Source of the DNA: an uncultured Lachnospiraceae bacterium
GTDB lineage: Bacteria > Bacillota > Clostridia > Lachnospirales > Lachnospiraceae
Reading direction: 5' to 3'
Assembly (NCBI GenBank): GCA_947586255.1
Contig: CANPXP010000025.1
Coordinates: 1 to 39,032 of the forward strand
Length of the DNA: 39,032 nt
Under the pieces are notes generated by a model. That model saw only the letters and a list, made by a program, of their open reading frames with translations. It was not told where the DNA came from and ran no database searches. Both the position numbers and the translations under genes were made by a program. Positions within the stretch are counted from its first letter, which is position 1. Each line of letters opens with the position of its first letter. Shown piece by piece: positions 8,430 through 15,533 of this stretch.

Positions 8430-9775
8430 TCTTTTGCTTTCGCGAGGATCGCCGCCGTCTTTTTGCGCACATGGAAGAAGGCGGGGATCAGGAAGCAGTC
8501 GGCGAACACCCACGCCAGCGGGTTCGCGAAGCAGACCGCGCGGAATCCGAAGAACGGCACCAGCGCGAAGCCCATCAGCGCTCTCGCAACCATCTCAAAC
8601 GCCCCTGCGAACACAGCCAGTTTGCTGAATCCCATGCCCTGAATGAGAAAGCGCACAATGTTCACCAGCGCGAGGAAGAAGTAGAAGAGCACGTTGGTCC
8701 TGATAAAGACATAGGCGTTGTCGAGGATCACCGCCTCTCCCGCGTCGAGGAAGAGCAGCAACATCGACCGCCCCGCCGCGTACACGATGGCCGCTGCGAT
8801 CACAGAGTAAACCGCCCCCAGAATCACACACGACTTCAGTCCGCCGTCCACGCGCTCGAGTTTGCCCGCGCCCACATTCTGGCCGCCGTAGGTCGCCATC
8901 GTGGAACCCATCGCGTCGAAGGGGCACATCAGCAGCATACTCAGCTTGCCGCCCGCCGTGACCGCCGCCACGGCGTCCGAGCCGATGCTGTTCACGGCGC
9001 TCTGCAGAATCACGCTGCCGATCGCCGTGATGGAGTACTGCAGGCCCATCGGAATCCCCATATTGCACAGCTTGCCGACAAACTGCGGATTCCATTTCCA
9101 CTCCTCTTTGGACATGTGCAGGATCGTAAATTTCTTATACATAAAAATCAGGCAGCACAGGCCCGCAACCGCCTGGGAGACCACTGTTGCAATCGCCGCT
9201 CCGGCCACGCCCATGTGAAATACAATGATGCACAGCATATCCAGAAAGATATTCAGAATTGCCGCCATCACCAGGAAGATGACCGGCGTTCTGCTGTCTC
9301 CCAGAGAGCGCAGGATCGCCGCCGTCATATTGTACAGGTAGGTAATCGGAATTCCTAAGAAGATGATCACTATGTAATCGTAGGAGCCGTCTATGATGTT
9401 GGCGGGCGTCCGCATGAGCTGCAGGATCGGCCGGCACAGCGCCACCACCACAATCGTCATGATCACCGAGAAGATCACGGACAGCCACACACAGTTTGCC
9501 ACATACTTGCGCAGATTCCCCTCATGCCTGGCGCCGAACTCCTGCGCCACGGGGATGGCGAAGCCATTGCAGACCCCCATGCAGAAACCGATGATCAGGA
9601 AGTTCACCGAGCCGGTCGCACCCACCGCCGCCAGCGCCTCCACGCCCAGATAGTGTCCCACGATGATCGTGTCCACCATGCTGTAGAACTGCTGAAAGAG
9701 CAGGCCGAACAAAAGCGGCACCGCAAAACCGAGAATCAGCCGCATAGGGCTGCCCTGTGTCATATCTTTTTCCAT
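8426..9775 (-). CDS. MATE-family multidrug/metabolite exporter (first copy)
   Basis: This 449-aa integral membrane protein has about twelve hydrophobic segments in two similar halves, as in MatE transporters that export cationic drugs or metabolites using Na+ or H+ gradients. The N-terminus GSPMRLILGFAVPLLFGLLFQQFYSMVDTIIVG is typical in content (start at residue 8) and places it in the NorM/DinF-like bacterial group. The start at 9775 follows GGGAGAG. A longer reading to 9835 lacks a site and overlaps the promoter. It has its own promoter at 9818-9846. It is one of three non-identical MATE genes within 8.5 kb. Confidence 0.93.
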   Translation of the reverse strand: MEKDMTQGSPMRLILGFAVPLLFGLLFQQFYSMVDTIIVGHYLGVEALAAVGATGSVNFLIIGFCMGVCNGFAIPVAQEFGARHEGNLRKYVANCVWLSVIFSVIMTIVVVALCRPILQLMRTPANIIDGSYDYIVIIFLGIPITYLYNMTAAILRSLGDSRTPVIFLVMAAILNIFLDMLCIIVFHMGVAGAAIATVVSQAVAGLCCLIFMYKKFTILHMSKEEWKWNPQFVGKLCNMGIPMGLQYSITAIGSVILQSAVNSIGSDAVAAVTAGGKLSMLLMCPFDAMGSTMATYGGQNVGAGKLERVDGGLKSCVILGAVYSVIAAAIVYAAGRSMLLLFLDAGEAVILDNAYVFIRTNVLFYFFLALVNIVRFLIQGMGFSKLAVFAGAFEMVARALMGFALVPFFGFRAVCFANPLAWVFADCFLIPAFFHVRKKTAAILAKAKD

Positions 9776-9817
9776 AATATTCACTCTCCCTGCTTCCGAT
9801 TTTATCAGAGTAAGAAC

Positions 9818-9846
9818 AACATAGCACATTCTCATGCCGTCTGCAA
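9818..9846 (-). promoter_or_regulatory. Promoter for the first MATE gene
   Basis: On the minus strand TTGCAG (9846-9841) and TATGTT (9823-9818) are separated by 17 bp, with TG-C before the -10 (extended -10). It lies back to back with the stronger plus-strand promoter at 9876-9904, so the two MATE units are divergently controlled from a ~175-bp region. Confidence 0.6.
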
Positions 9847-9875
9847 TGGGTATTTTGGGGTATTTGGGAAGATTC

Positions 9876-9904
9876 TTGACAGTGTCACGCGGCGCGATTA
9901 TAAT
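9876..9904 (+). promoter_or_regulatory. Consensus promoter for the 150-aa ORF and second MATE gene
   Basis: TTGACA (9876-9881) and TATAAT (9899-9904), both perfect consensus hexamers, are separated by exactly 17 bp. Strong constitutive transcription of the downstream pair is expected. The start codon of the first ORF lies about 40 bp further on. Confidence 0.85.
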
Positions 9905-9950
9905 TCATACAATCGCACTATCATCACGGAGAAGTTTTCACTGTACGGCC

Positions 9951-10403
9951 ATGAACAAACTGCTGCAATTACACGACAAAGTCAAATATCACAGATACCG
10001 CGGCGACCTGGCCGCCAACGCGCCTCACTACAAGCGCTACGTCAGCCAGTTCTATGAGCTTCTGAACGCTTTTCAGCGGGAGATCGACGAGGCGGTGCAG
10101 ACCGCGCCCGAAAACCGCGACAGAGGAAAGCATATGCTCGCGGCGCTGCAGCGCCACGGCTTCACAGACGACGCCAGGAGGAAGCTCGCCCTGCTGTACG
10201 AGTCCGGCGAGGAATACTACCGGACGGACTCCTATGACGCGGAGCAGAGGATCCGCCTCCTGATGGCGCAGCTCGAGAGCGTCCTGAGCAGCATTCACGA
10301 GTACATCGCCTACGGCAGGATCGGTTTTATCCTGCGCTATCCCGCGGACGACAATATGAACGGCATACGCCTTACCTGGAAGGGAACGGATTATGAAAGA
10401 TAG
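9951..10403 (+). CDS. Hypothetical protein, 150 aa, coupled to MATE gene
   Basis: I do not recognise this protein. From the ATG at 9951 it encodes 150 residues that are mostly charged and helical, without signal peptide or membrane segment, ending in a short beta-like stretch around GFILRYPADD. A purine-rich site (GGAGAAG) lies rather far upstream (~16 bp), directly after a consensus promoter. The last 11 bases overlap the start of the second MATE gene, so the two are probably translated together. A longer reading to 9834 would run through the promoter and was rejected. It may be a cytoplasmic partner or regulator of the exporter, but that rests on position only. Confidence 0.7.
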   Translation: MNKLLQLHDKVKYHRYRGDLAANAPHYKRYVSQFYELLNAFQREIDEAVQTAPENRDRGKHMLAALQRHGFTDDARRKLALLYESGEEYYRTDSYDAEQRIRLLMAQLESVLSSIHEYIAYGRIGFILRYPADDNMNGIRLTWKGTDYER

Positions 10404-11757
10404 ATTTTATGCACAGATGTTAAAGCTGGCGCTTCCCCTGATCATTCAGGAGCTGCTCAGCGCCGCCGTCAGCTCGGCGGATGTGGTGATGCTCAACTAT
10501 GTGGGCCAGTCCTCCATCTCCGCCGTGTCACTGGCGTCCAACTACGCCAACGTGCTCTTCATGGTCTACTATGGAATCGGCACGGGCGCGACGCTGTTGT
10601 GCGCCCAGTACTGGGGCAAAAAGGACTTACAGGCCATCCGCGTCATCGAGGGAATCGGCCTGCGTTTCTCCCTGCTGATCACTCTGCCCGTGTCAGCGTT
10701 CGCGCTGTTCGCGCCGCAGATGATGATGCGGCTCTTCACGGAGGACGCGGAGCTGATCGCCATCGGCGCGGACTATCTGCGCGTGATGGCCTTCACCTAC
10801 CTGTGCTGGAGCGTCATTGAAATCTATCTGGCAGTCCTCCGGAGCGTCGGCAGGGTGACCGCGCCCATGATCTTGAACGTCATGGCGTTTACGCTGAATA
10901 TTTTCCTGAACGCCGTGTTTATCTTCGGCCTGTTCGGCGCGCCGCGCCTGGGCGCCATGGGCGTGGCCATCGCGACCGCCCTGTCCCGCGCGGCGGAACT
11001 GATCGGCTGCATCGTCATCTCCCTCTTTATCAGCAAAGATCTGCGGCTGAACCCCGCCTACATGTTCATCCACAACAGGCTGCTGCTCAGAGATTTCGTG
11101 CGGCTGTCCCTGCCTGCCCTGGCCAACGACATGTCATGGGGCGTAGCCTTCTCCATGTACTCGGTCATTCTGGGGCACCTCGGCACGGACGCGGTGGCCG
11201 CCAACTCTCTGGTGATCGTCGTCCGCAACTTCGGCACGGTGCTCTGCTTCGGCTCGGCCAGCGCAGGCGGCATCCTTCTGGGCAACGTCATGGGCGAGGG
11301 CGATATGGAGCGGGCGAAGAAATATGCCTCCCTGCTGCTTCGGGTGACGGTCGTCACCGGCGCAATCGGCGGGCTTCTGATCCTGGCCGCCACGCCCTTC
11401 GTCCTCCACTTCGCCAAACTGTCCGATACGGCGATGCACTACCTGAAATATATGCTGCTCATCAACACCTACTATATTATGGGCTCCGCCGTGAACACCA
11501 CGCTGATCGCGGGCGTGTTCCGCGCGGGCGGCGACACCCGCTTCGGCCTGATCTGCGACACGATAGATATGTGGTGCTACGCGGTGCCCCTCGGCTTTAT
11601 CGCCGCTTTCGTGCTCCGCCTGCCTGTGCTCGCCGTGTACTTCCTGCTGTGCACGGACGAATTCGTCAAATGGCCCTGGGTCATCCGGCACTACCGCAGC
11701 GGCCGCTGGCTTCGGAATATCACCAGAGACAACCTGTTCGTCAGCGAAGAGCGCTGA
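10393..11757 (+). CDS. MATE-family exporter (second copy)
   Basis: This 454-aa transporter has about twelve membrane segments in the MatE repeat arrangement. The N-terminal stretch LALPLIIQELLSAAVSSADV is the usual first helix. It is clearly divergent from the copies at 8426-9775 and 15534-16916. The ATG at 10393 follows AGGGAACGG and overlaps the preceding ORF by 11 bases. Its 3' end overlaps the convergent LuxR-type gene by 17 bp with no terminator between them, so the two transcripts would be partly antisense. The substrate is unknown; drug or metabolite export is the family role. Confidence 0.93.
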   Translation: MKDRFYAQMLKLALPLIIQELLSAAVSSADVVMLNYVGQSSISAVSLASNYANVLFMVYYGIGTGATLLCAQYWGKKDLQAIRVIEGIGLRFSLLITLPVSAFALFAPQMMMRLFTEDAELIAIGADYLRVMAFTYLCWSVIEIYLAVLRSVGRVTAPMILNVMAFTLNIFLNAVFIFGLFGAPRLGAMGVAIATALSRAAELIGCIVISLFISKDLRLNPAYMFIHNRLLLRDFVRLSLPALANDMSWGVAFSMYSVILGHLGTDAVAANSLVIVVRNFGTVLCFGSASAGGILLGNVMGEGDMERAKKYASLLLRVTVVTGAIGGLLILAATPFVLHFAKLSDTAMHYLKYMLLINTYYIMGSAVNTTLIAGVFRAGGDTRFGLICDTIDMWCYAVPLGFIAAFVLRLPVLAVYFLLCTDEFVKWPWVIRHYRSGRWLRNITRDNLFVSEER

Positions 11758-12262
11758 TCTTATCGCGAAATTCCTTTTTCCCCGCGACCTGCATCTTCTC
11801 ATAGATGTGGGTCGCGTGTTTCTTCACGGTCGTCTCGGCAATAAACAATTCTTCCGCGATCTGCCTGTTGGTGCAGCCCAGACAGAGCAAGCGCGCCACC
11901 TCCACTTCCCTTTTCGTCAGGCCGTATGGCCGCACACGCTCCTCAAAATCCATACAGCCGCCAATCCCCTGTTCCTGTGTTTTCTCCTGCCGCATCGCGG
12001 TGCTCTTCCCGGCAGGCGGCGCGCCTTCTTCCGCCGTCCGCGGCGCTGCGGCGGGCGAATCGTCCGCCTCGGCTTTTTCTCTGTCCCTGACGCCTGCGTA
12101 TAGTCTGAGATCAAGCATCGCCGCCACGCCAAGCACTACGCTGCCCACAACATCCGCCGCCGCTCTGTCGGTCGTCCGTGTCCGCAGGAATGTCAGGAGC
12201 AGCATCGCCAGAAGCGCCATGTAGGAAACGCCGAGAATCCCTCTGAGTATCCGTCTGCTCAT
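11741..12262 (-). CDS. Membrane-anchored LuxR-family HTH regulator
   Basis: This 173-aa protein has two N-terminal hydrophobic segments (~7-27 and ~35-52), a Pro/Ala-rich linker (~60-105) and a C-terminal LuxR/GerE helix-turn-helix (~113-165). The HTH is recognisable from LTKREVEVARLL and TNRQIAEELFIAETTVKKH. No receiver or ligand-binding domain is present, so the DNA-binding domain seems tethered to the membrane by a short linker. The start at 12262 follows GAGGAG and lies 10 bp after the stop of the MotA-like gene, making a two-gene operon. It may pass a signal from the partner membrane protein to DNA, which is inference. It could also be one member of a large GerE-type family with unrelated targets. 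Confidence 0.85.
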   Translation of the reverse strand: MSRRILRGILGVSYMALLAMLLLTFLRTRTTDRAAADVVGSVVLGVAAMLDLRLYAGVRDREKAEADDSPAAAPRTAEEGAPPAGKSTAMRQEKTQEQGIGGCMDFEERVRPYGLTKREVEVARLLCLGCTNRQIAEELFIAETTVKKHATHIYEKMQVAGKKEFRDKISALR

Positions 12263-12272
12263 ACGTGACTCC

Positions 12273-12824
12273 TCATCTCTCTTCCCTGCCCGCATCCGCA
12301 TCCTGCCGCGCCTGCGTCTGCCCTTCGGCAGCGCCGTCGGAGTCCTCTTCCATATAGTCGATCATCCTGCGCTTCGCCTCCACCTGCAGCGGCAGAAGCA
12401 AAAGCTCCAGAATCGCCGTATAAAAGATGCCGATCAGCGCCACGTTCACCATCGGCCCGACAGACGATACATCCGACAGTGTGTGAAGCAGCATGAAGCA
12501 GCCCTCCAGCGTGGTGATGCAGCCCGCATACAGAATCTGTCTCTGCATCAGTTCCACCGCGTCCAGCGTATGGCGCAGCCTGGCAAAGCTGCAGCTGTAA
12601 TCCCTGCGCAGCAGCCGGAACGCCCGCAGGAAATCCTCGGCAAGTCCATGTCTCAGACCGTCCTTGAAAAAGACCGGCAGCGCAATCACCATGATGCAGA
12701 CCAGCGTCGGCACATCGATCAGATAGGAAACCTCATACACGGAACCCACGCCGAAGCCCCGCCAGCCTGCCGCCAGAAACATAAAGAGAGAGAGTAAAAT
12801 ACCTGCCAGTTCCAGAATCATCAT
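12273..12824 (-). CDS. MotA/TolQ/ExbB-like membrane protein
   Basis: This 183-aa protein has hydrophobic segments at ~3-20, ~35-53, ~97-115 and ~122-147. A cytoplasmic loop of ~45 residues separates the second from the third, and the C-terminus is charged. The last pair (GPMVNVALIGIFYTAILELL, then LPL) resembles the conserved pore helices of MotA-type ion-channel subunits, and YLIDVPT resembles the MotA 'DxPS' segment. It is shorter than classical MotA (~250-290 aa), and no MotB/ExbD partner is visible. The start at 12824 follows AGGAGG; the longer reading to 12902 was rejected. It precedes the membrane-anchored LuxR gene by 10 bp. The MotA assignment is by pattern only. Confidence 0.6.
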   Translation of the reverse strand: MMILELAGILLSLFMFLAAGWRGFGVGSVYEVSYLIDVPTLVCIMVIALPVFFKDGLRHGLAEDFLRAFRLLRRDYSCSFARLRHTLDAVELMQRQILYAGCITTLEGCFMLLHTLSDVSSVGPMVNVALIGIFYTAILELLLLPLQVEAKRRMIDYMEEDSDGAAEGQTQARQDADAGREER

Positions 12825-12920
12825 GTGTTCCTCCTTTTCCCGCCGCCATTGTCCCACCGCCGTCTGTACCGGAAAGGGCGGCTCCTGTCTTGACTGTAAC
12901 ACGCCGGACAGCCGGAATCC

Positions 12921-12948
12921 ATACTACCTTTTATAAAAAAAGTAGTAT
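12921..12948. promoter_or_regulatory. Dyad upstream of the MotA-like/LuxR operon
   Basis: ATACTAC (12921-12927) and GTAGTAT (12942-12948) are perfect inverted copies around an A/T-rich 14-base centre that contains TATAAA-like sequence on the minus strand. It lies ~97 bp upstream of the MotA-like start. It could be an operator, possibly for the LuxR-type protein, overlapping the promoter. This is inferred. Confidence 0.4.
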
Positions 12949-12976
12949 TTTTCACCTGACTGGCCGCAACACAAAA

Positions 12977-13004
12977 GGACAGGCCGTCTCATGACAGCCT
13001 GTCC
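12977..13004 (-). terminator. Rho-independent terminator of the first amino-acid ABC operon
   Basis: GGACAGGC (12977-12984) and GCCTGTCC (12997-13004) form an 8-bp GC-rich stem. On the minus strand it is followed by TTTT. It lies 22 bp after the stop of the ABC ATPase gene. Confidence 0.8.
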
Positions 13005-13025
13005 CGCGTTTTCCGTTCCGTATTG

Positions 13026-13811
13026 TCAGCCCTGCGCGTAGCGCGTCAGGAACTGTTTCGTTCTCTCCTCCTTCGGGTGGTCGATCACCTGTCTCGGATC
13101 GCCCTGCTCCACGATCATGCCGTCGTCCATAAAGATGAGCTGATCCGACACGTCCCTGGCAAACGCCATCTCATGGGTGACGATAATCATCGTGGTGCGC
13201 TGGTCCGCCAGCCCTCGGATGACCTTCAGGACCTCCCCCGTCAGCTCCGGATCGAGCGCCGAGGTGGGCTCGTCGAAGCACAGGATGTCCGGTTTGAGCG
13301 CCAGCGCCCTGGCGATCGCCACACGCTGCTGCTGCCCGCCGGACAGCTGGTGCGGATAGTGTGTCATGCGGTCCGCCAATCCCATGCGGTCCAAAAGTTC
13401 TTCCCCGTGCTTTTCGATCTGCGAAAAGATCTCCCGCTTGTTCTGCTTGAAATCCTCCCGCTCCTTCGCCAGCAATTTCTCCGCCAGCGTGACATTCTCG
13501 AGCGCCGTGTACTGCGGAAACAGGTTGAAGGATTGGAACACCATGCCAAAGTGCAGCCGCTTGGTGCGAAGCGCCTTTTCCTGCTCCTTCATCGGCACCG
13601 CCGCGTCGAAGAGTGTCTCGCCCCTGACTACGATCGAACCGCTGTCGGGCGTCTCCAGGAAATTCAGGCAGCGCAGCAGCGTCGTCTTGCCCGAGCCGGA
13701 GGAGCCGATGATCGCGAGCGCGTTTCCCTCCTCCAGCGAAAAACTGACGTCGTGCAGCACCGTGGTTGCGTCAAATTGCTTCCCGATCTTGTTTACTTCC
13801 AGAATCGCCAT
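13026..13811 (-). CDS. Polar amino-acid ABC transporter ATP-binding protein
   Basis: This 261-aa ATPase is of the GlnQ/HisP class that powers uptake of polar amino acids. Walker A is GSSGSGKT at 36-43, the signature is LSGGQQQR, and Walker B runs into [11 protein letters not shown]. The segment after the first strand carries an insert (~88-115) compared with shorter GlnQ proteins. It is the last gene of the operon binding protein - permease - ATPase, starting 9 bp after the permease stop, with an AGGA site. A clear terminator follows. Because the operon's binding protein is unusual, the substrate should not be assumed to be a standard amino acid. Confidence 0.93.
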   Translation of the reverse strand: MAILEVNKIGKQFDATTVLHDVSFSLEEGNALAIIGSSGSGKTTLLRCLNFLETPDSGSIVVRGETLFDAAVPMKEQEKALRTKRLHFGMVFQSFNLFPQYTALENVTLAEKLLAKEREDFKQNKREIFSQIEKHGEELLDRMGLADRMTHYPHQLSGGQQQRVAIARALALKPDILCFDEPTSALDPELTGEVLKVIRGLADQRTTMIIVTHEMAFARDVSDQLIFMDDGMIVEQGDPRQVIDHPKEERTKQFLTRYAQG

Positions 13812-13820
13812 ATCGTCATC

Positions 13821-14477
13821 CTACCTAAAATAATCCAGCCTGCGCTCGATATAATTGAACAGCAGCGTCAACACGCCCACGAAGAGCAGATAAAACACGC
13901 CTGTATAGAACAGCGGCCAGGTCAGACCGTTGCTCTTCATAAAGGAATAGCCCGCAAACGTCAGTTCGTACGCCGCGATAATGCGCGCCAGCGAGGTGTC
14001 CTTCACCAGCGTGATGATCTCGTTGGACATCGGCGGAACAACCCGCTTGACCATCTGCAGAAGCGTCACCCGGAAGAAAATCTGGCTCTTGGTCATGCCG
14101 AGCACCTGTCCGGCCTCCCGCTGTCCCGCGGGCACACCCTCGATGCCCCCGCGGAAAATCACTGAGAAATAGCAGGCATAGTTGATGCTGAAGGCGACCA
14201 CCGTCGCCGTGATGCGCCCCGCCTCGTTTCCGCTCCATATGTTATGTCCCAGCCACAGGCCCGGCCCATAGAAGATAATGATGAGTTGCAGCATCAGCGG
14301 CGTGCCGCGGATGATCCACACCAGCACATCCACCAGCCACTTGAGCGGCCCGAACCTGCTCATGGAACCGAACGCCAGGAGCAGTCCAAGCGGCAGGGCA
14401 AACACAAGCGTCAAGATAAAAATCTGAAATGTCGTCAGTAAACCGTCGAGCAGGGTCTGCGTAACACTCCAAAACAT
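13821..14477 (-). CDS. Polar amino-acid ABC transporter permease (HisM/GlnP family)
   Basis: This 218-aa inner-membrane subunit has about five helices. The N-terminus is the typical 'LLDGLLTTFQI' first helix of the His/Glu/Gln/Arg permease family. The cytoplasmic EAA-like coupling loop is present around residues 120-150 (EAGQVLGMTKSQIFFRV...). The start at 14477 follows AAGGAGAG. It lies between the binding protein gene (12 bp upstream) and the ATPase gene (9 bp downstream). A single permease gene suggests a homodimeric channel. Confidence 0.93.
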   Translation of the reverse strand: MFWSVTQTLLDGLLTTFQIFILTLVFALPLGLLLAFGSMSRFGPLKWLVDVLVWIIRGTPLMLQLIIIFYGPGLWLGHNIWSGNEAGRITATVVAFSINYACYFSVIFRGGIEGVPAGQREAGQVLGMTKSQIFFRVTLLQMVKRVVPPMSNEIITLVKDTSLARIIAAYELTFAGYSFMKSNGLTWPLFYTGVFYLLFVGVLTLLFNYIERRLDYFR

Positions 14478-14489
14478 AAGATTCTCTCC

Positions 14490-15326
14490 TTACTCGGCCG
14501 GTACGACAATCACCTGCGCGTTGTTGCAGTAAGGGTTCGTGCACTCCATCGAAGAGGTCACTTCCGGCGTGAGCGTCATGCCGTTCCATACCACGTCGAT
14601 ATTCTTGGAATCCAGTTCCATAACCTTGTTGTCCCAGTCAATCTCGACGAACTGCGCCTCCACGCCCAGCTTCTCAGCCACAACGCGCGCCATGTCCGCA
14701 TCGAAACCGATCCACTCACCGGACTCGTCCTTGTAGTCCATCGGCGCGAAATCCGTAATGCCGACAATCAGCGTACCCTTGCCCTGAATATAAGCCACAT
14801 CGCTGTCCGCCGCGGACGTGTCCACCTCCGTCAGCTGTCCCAGCGCGGGCTGCTCCACCAGCGCCTCCTGCACACCGTAGGTGGTGGCCGTCTGCTTCAT
14901 GACGCCGTGCTCATAGGTATCCGCGAACACGATGTTGATATACTCCGCCAGATCAGAGCCCTTGCGGCAGCCCACACCGTACTCCTCGGTCGTCAGCTCG
15001 GTCGTGTGCTGCAAGTCGGGATAGCTGGTGCCCTCGCCGATCATCGCGCCGGCCATCAGCAGATCGATGATCGCCGCATCCGACGTGCCGGAAGCCACCT
15101 CCATCAGTGCATCCGCCTGGGAAGCCACCACATTCGTCTTGAATCCGTTGTCGTTGGCCGCCTGCTCTCCGGCAGAACCCGCCTCCACCGCGTACACCAG
15201 GTCAGCCGAAGCCCCGGAAGCTTCCGCGCCCGCGTCCGCCGCGTCGCCCGACGCGCCGCCGCAGCCCGTCAATACCGTGGCAGCCGTCATGGACAGCGCC
15301 AACATCAATGCCAGTCTCTTTTTCAT
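14490..15326 (-). CDS. Circularly permuted SBP_bac_3-type solute-binding lipoprotein
   Basis: This 278-aa protein has a lipoprotein signal (lipobox LTGC, Cys22) and is the binding protein of the downstream permease/ATPase. The order of its lobes is unusual. Residues ~43-157 look like the second lobe and C-terminal part of an ordinary SBP_bac_3 protein (VEAGSAGEQA, SGTSDAAIIDLL, YGVGCRKGSDL). Residues ~185-278 look like the N-terminal first lobe (TLIVGITDFAPMDYKD, GFDADMARVVAEKLGV, GMTLTPE) and the protein ends there. This indicates circular permutation at the hinge. The arginine that normally follows 'TPE' and holds the amino-acid carboxylate is V256, while the lobe-2 Asp88 is kept. The start at 15326 follows GGAGGA, with a promoter at 15390-15418. 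Confidence 0.85.
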   Translation of the reverse strand: MKKRLALMLALSMTAATVLTGCGGASGDAADAGAEASGASADLVYAVEAGSAGEQAANDNGFKTNVVASQADALMEVASGTSDAAIIDLLMAGAMIGEGTSYPDLQHTTELTTEEYGVGCRKGSDLAEYINIVFADTYEHGVMKQTATTYGVQEALVEQPALGQLTEVDTSAADSDVAYIQGKGTLIVGITDFAPMDYKDESGEWIGFDADMARVVAEKLGVEAQFVEIDWDNKVMELDSKNIDVVWNGMTLTPEVTSSMECTNPYCNNAQVIVVPAE

Positions 15327-15389
15327 AATTCATATCCTCCGTTTCCAAAAACATGTTCTGTCTTTCTTGTTTTTTATAAATACTGTTGT

Positions 15390-15418
15390 ATTTTATCACA
15401 GCATCTTGCTAAAGTAAA
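15390..15418 (-). promoter_or_regulatory. Promoter of the first amino-acid ABC operon
   Basis: On the minus strand TTTACT (15418-15413) and TAAAAT (15395-15390) are 17 bp apart, with TG-A just before the -10 (extended -10). It lies ~64 bp upstream of the binding-protein start and diverges from the third MATE promoter. Confidence 0.55.
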
Positions 15419-15447
15419 TGCCAAACCTTGACATATTTAACCCTCTA

Positions 15448-15476
15448 TTGAAAAGAAAGCCATATTTCCGTAAAAT
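15448..15476 (+). promoter_or_regulatory. Promoter of the third MATE gene
   Basis: TTGAAA (15448-15453) and TAAAAT (15471-15476) are separated by 17 bp, about 57 bp upstream of the start codon at 15534. Confidence 0.6.
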
Positions 15477-15533
15477 AGAATCATATCCTGATAAGACAGG
15501 TCAGAATGATTCTCGGAAAGACAGGGACGTATC

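Noticed and set aside
13023..14165. Plus-strand 380-aa frame opposite the amino-acid ABC genes
   Set aside because: Antisense shadow; the minus strand carries clear ABC ATPase and permease genes.
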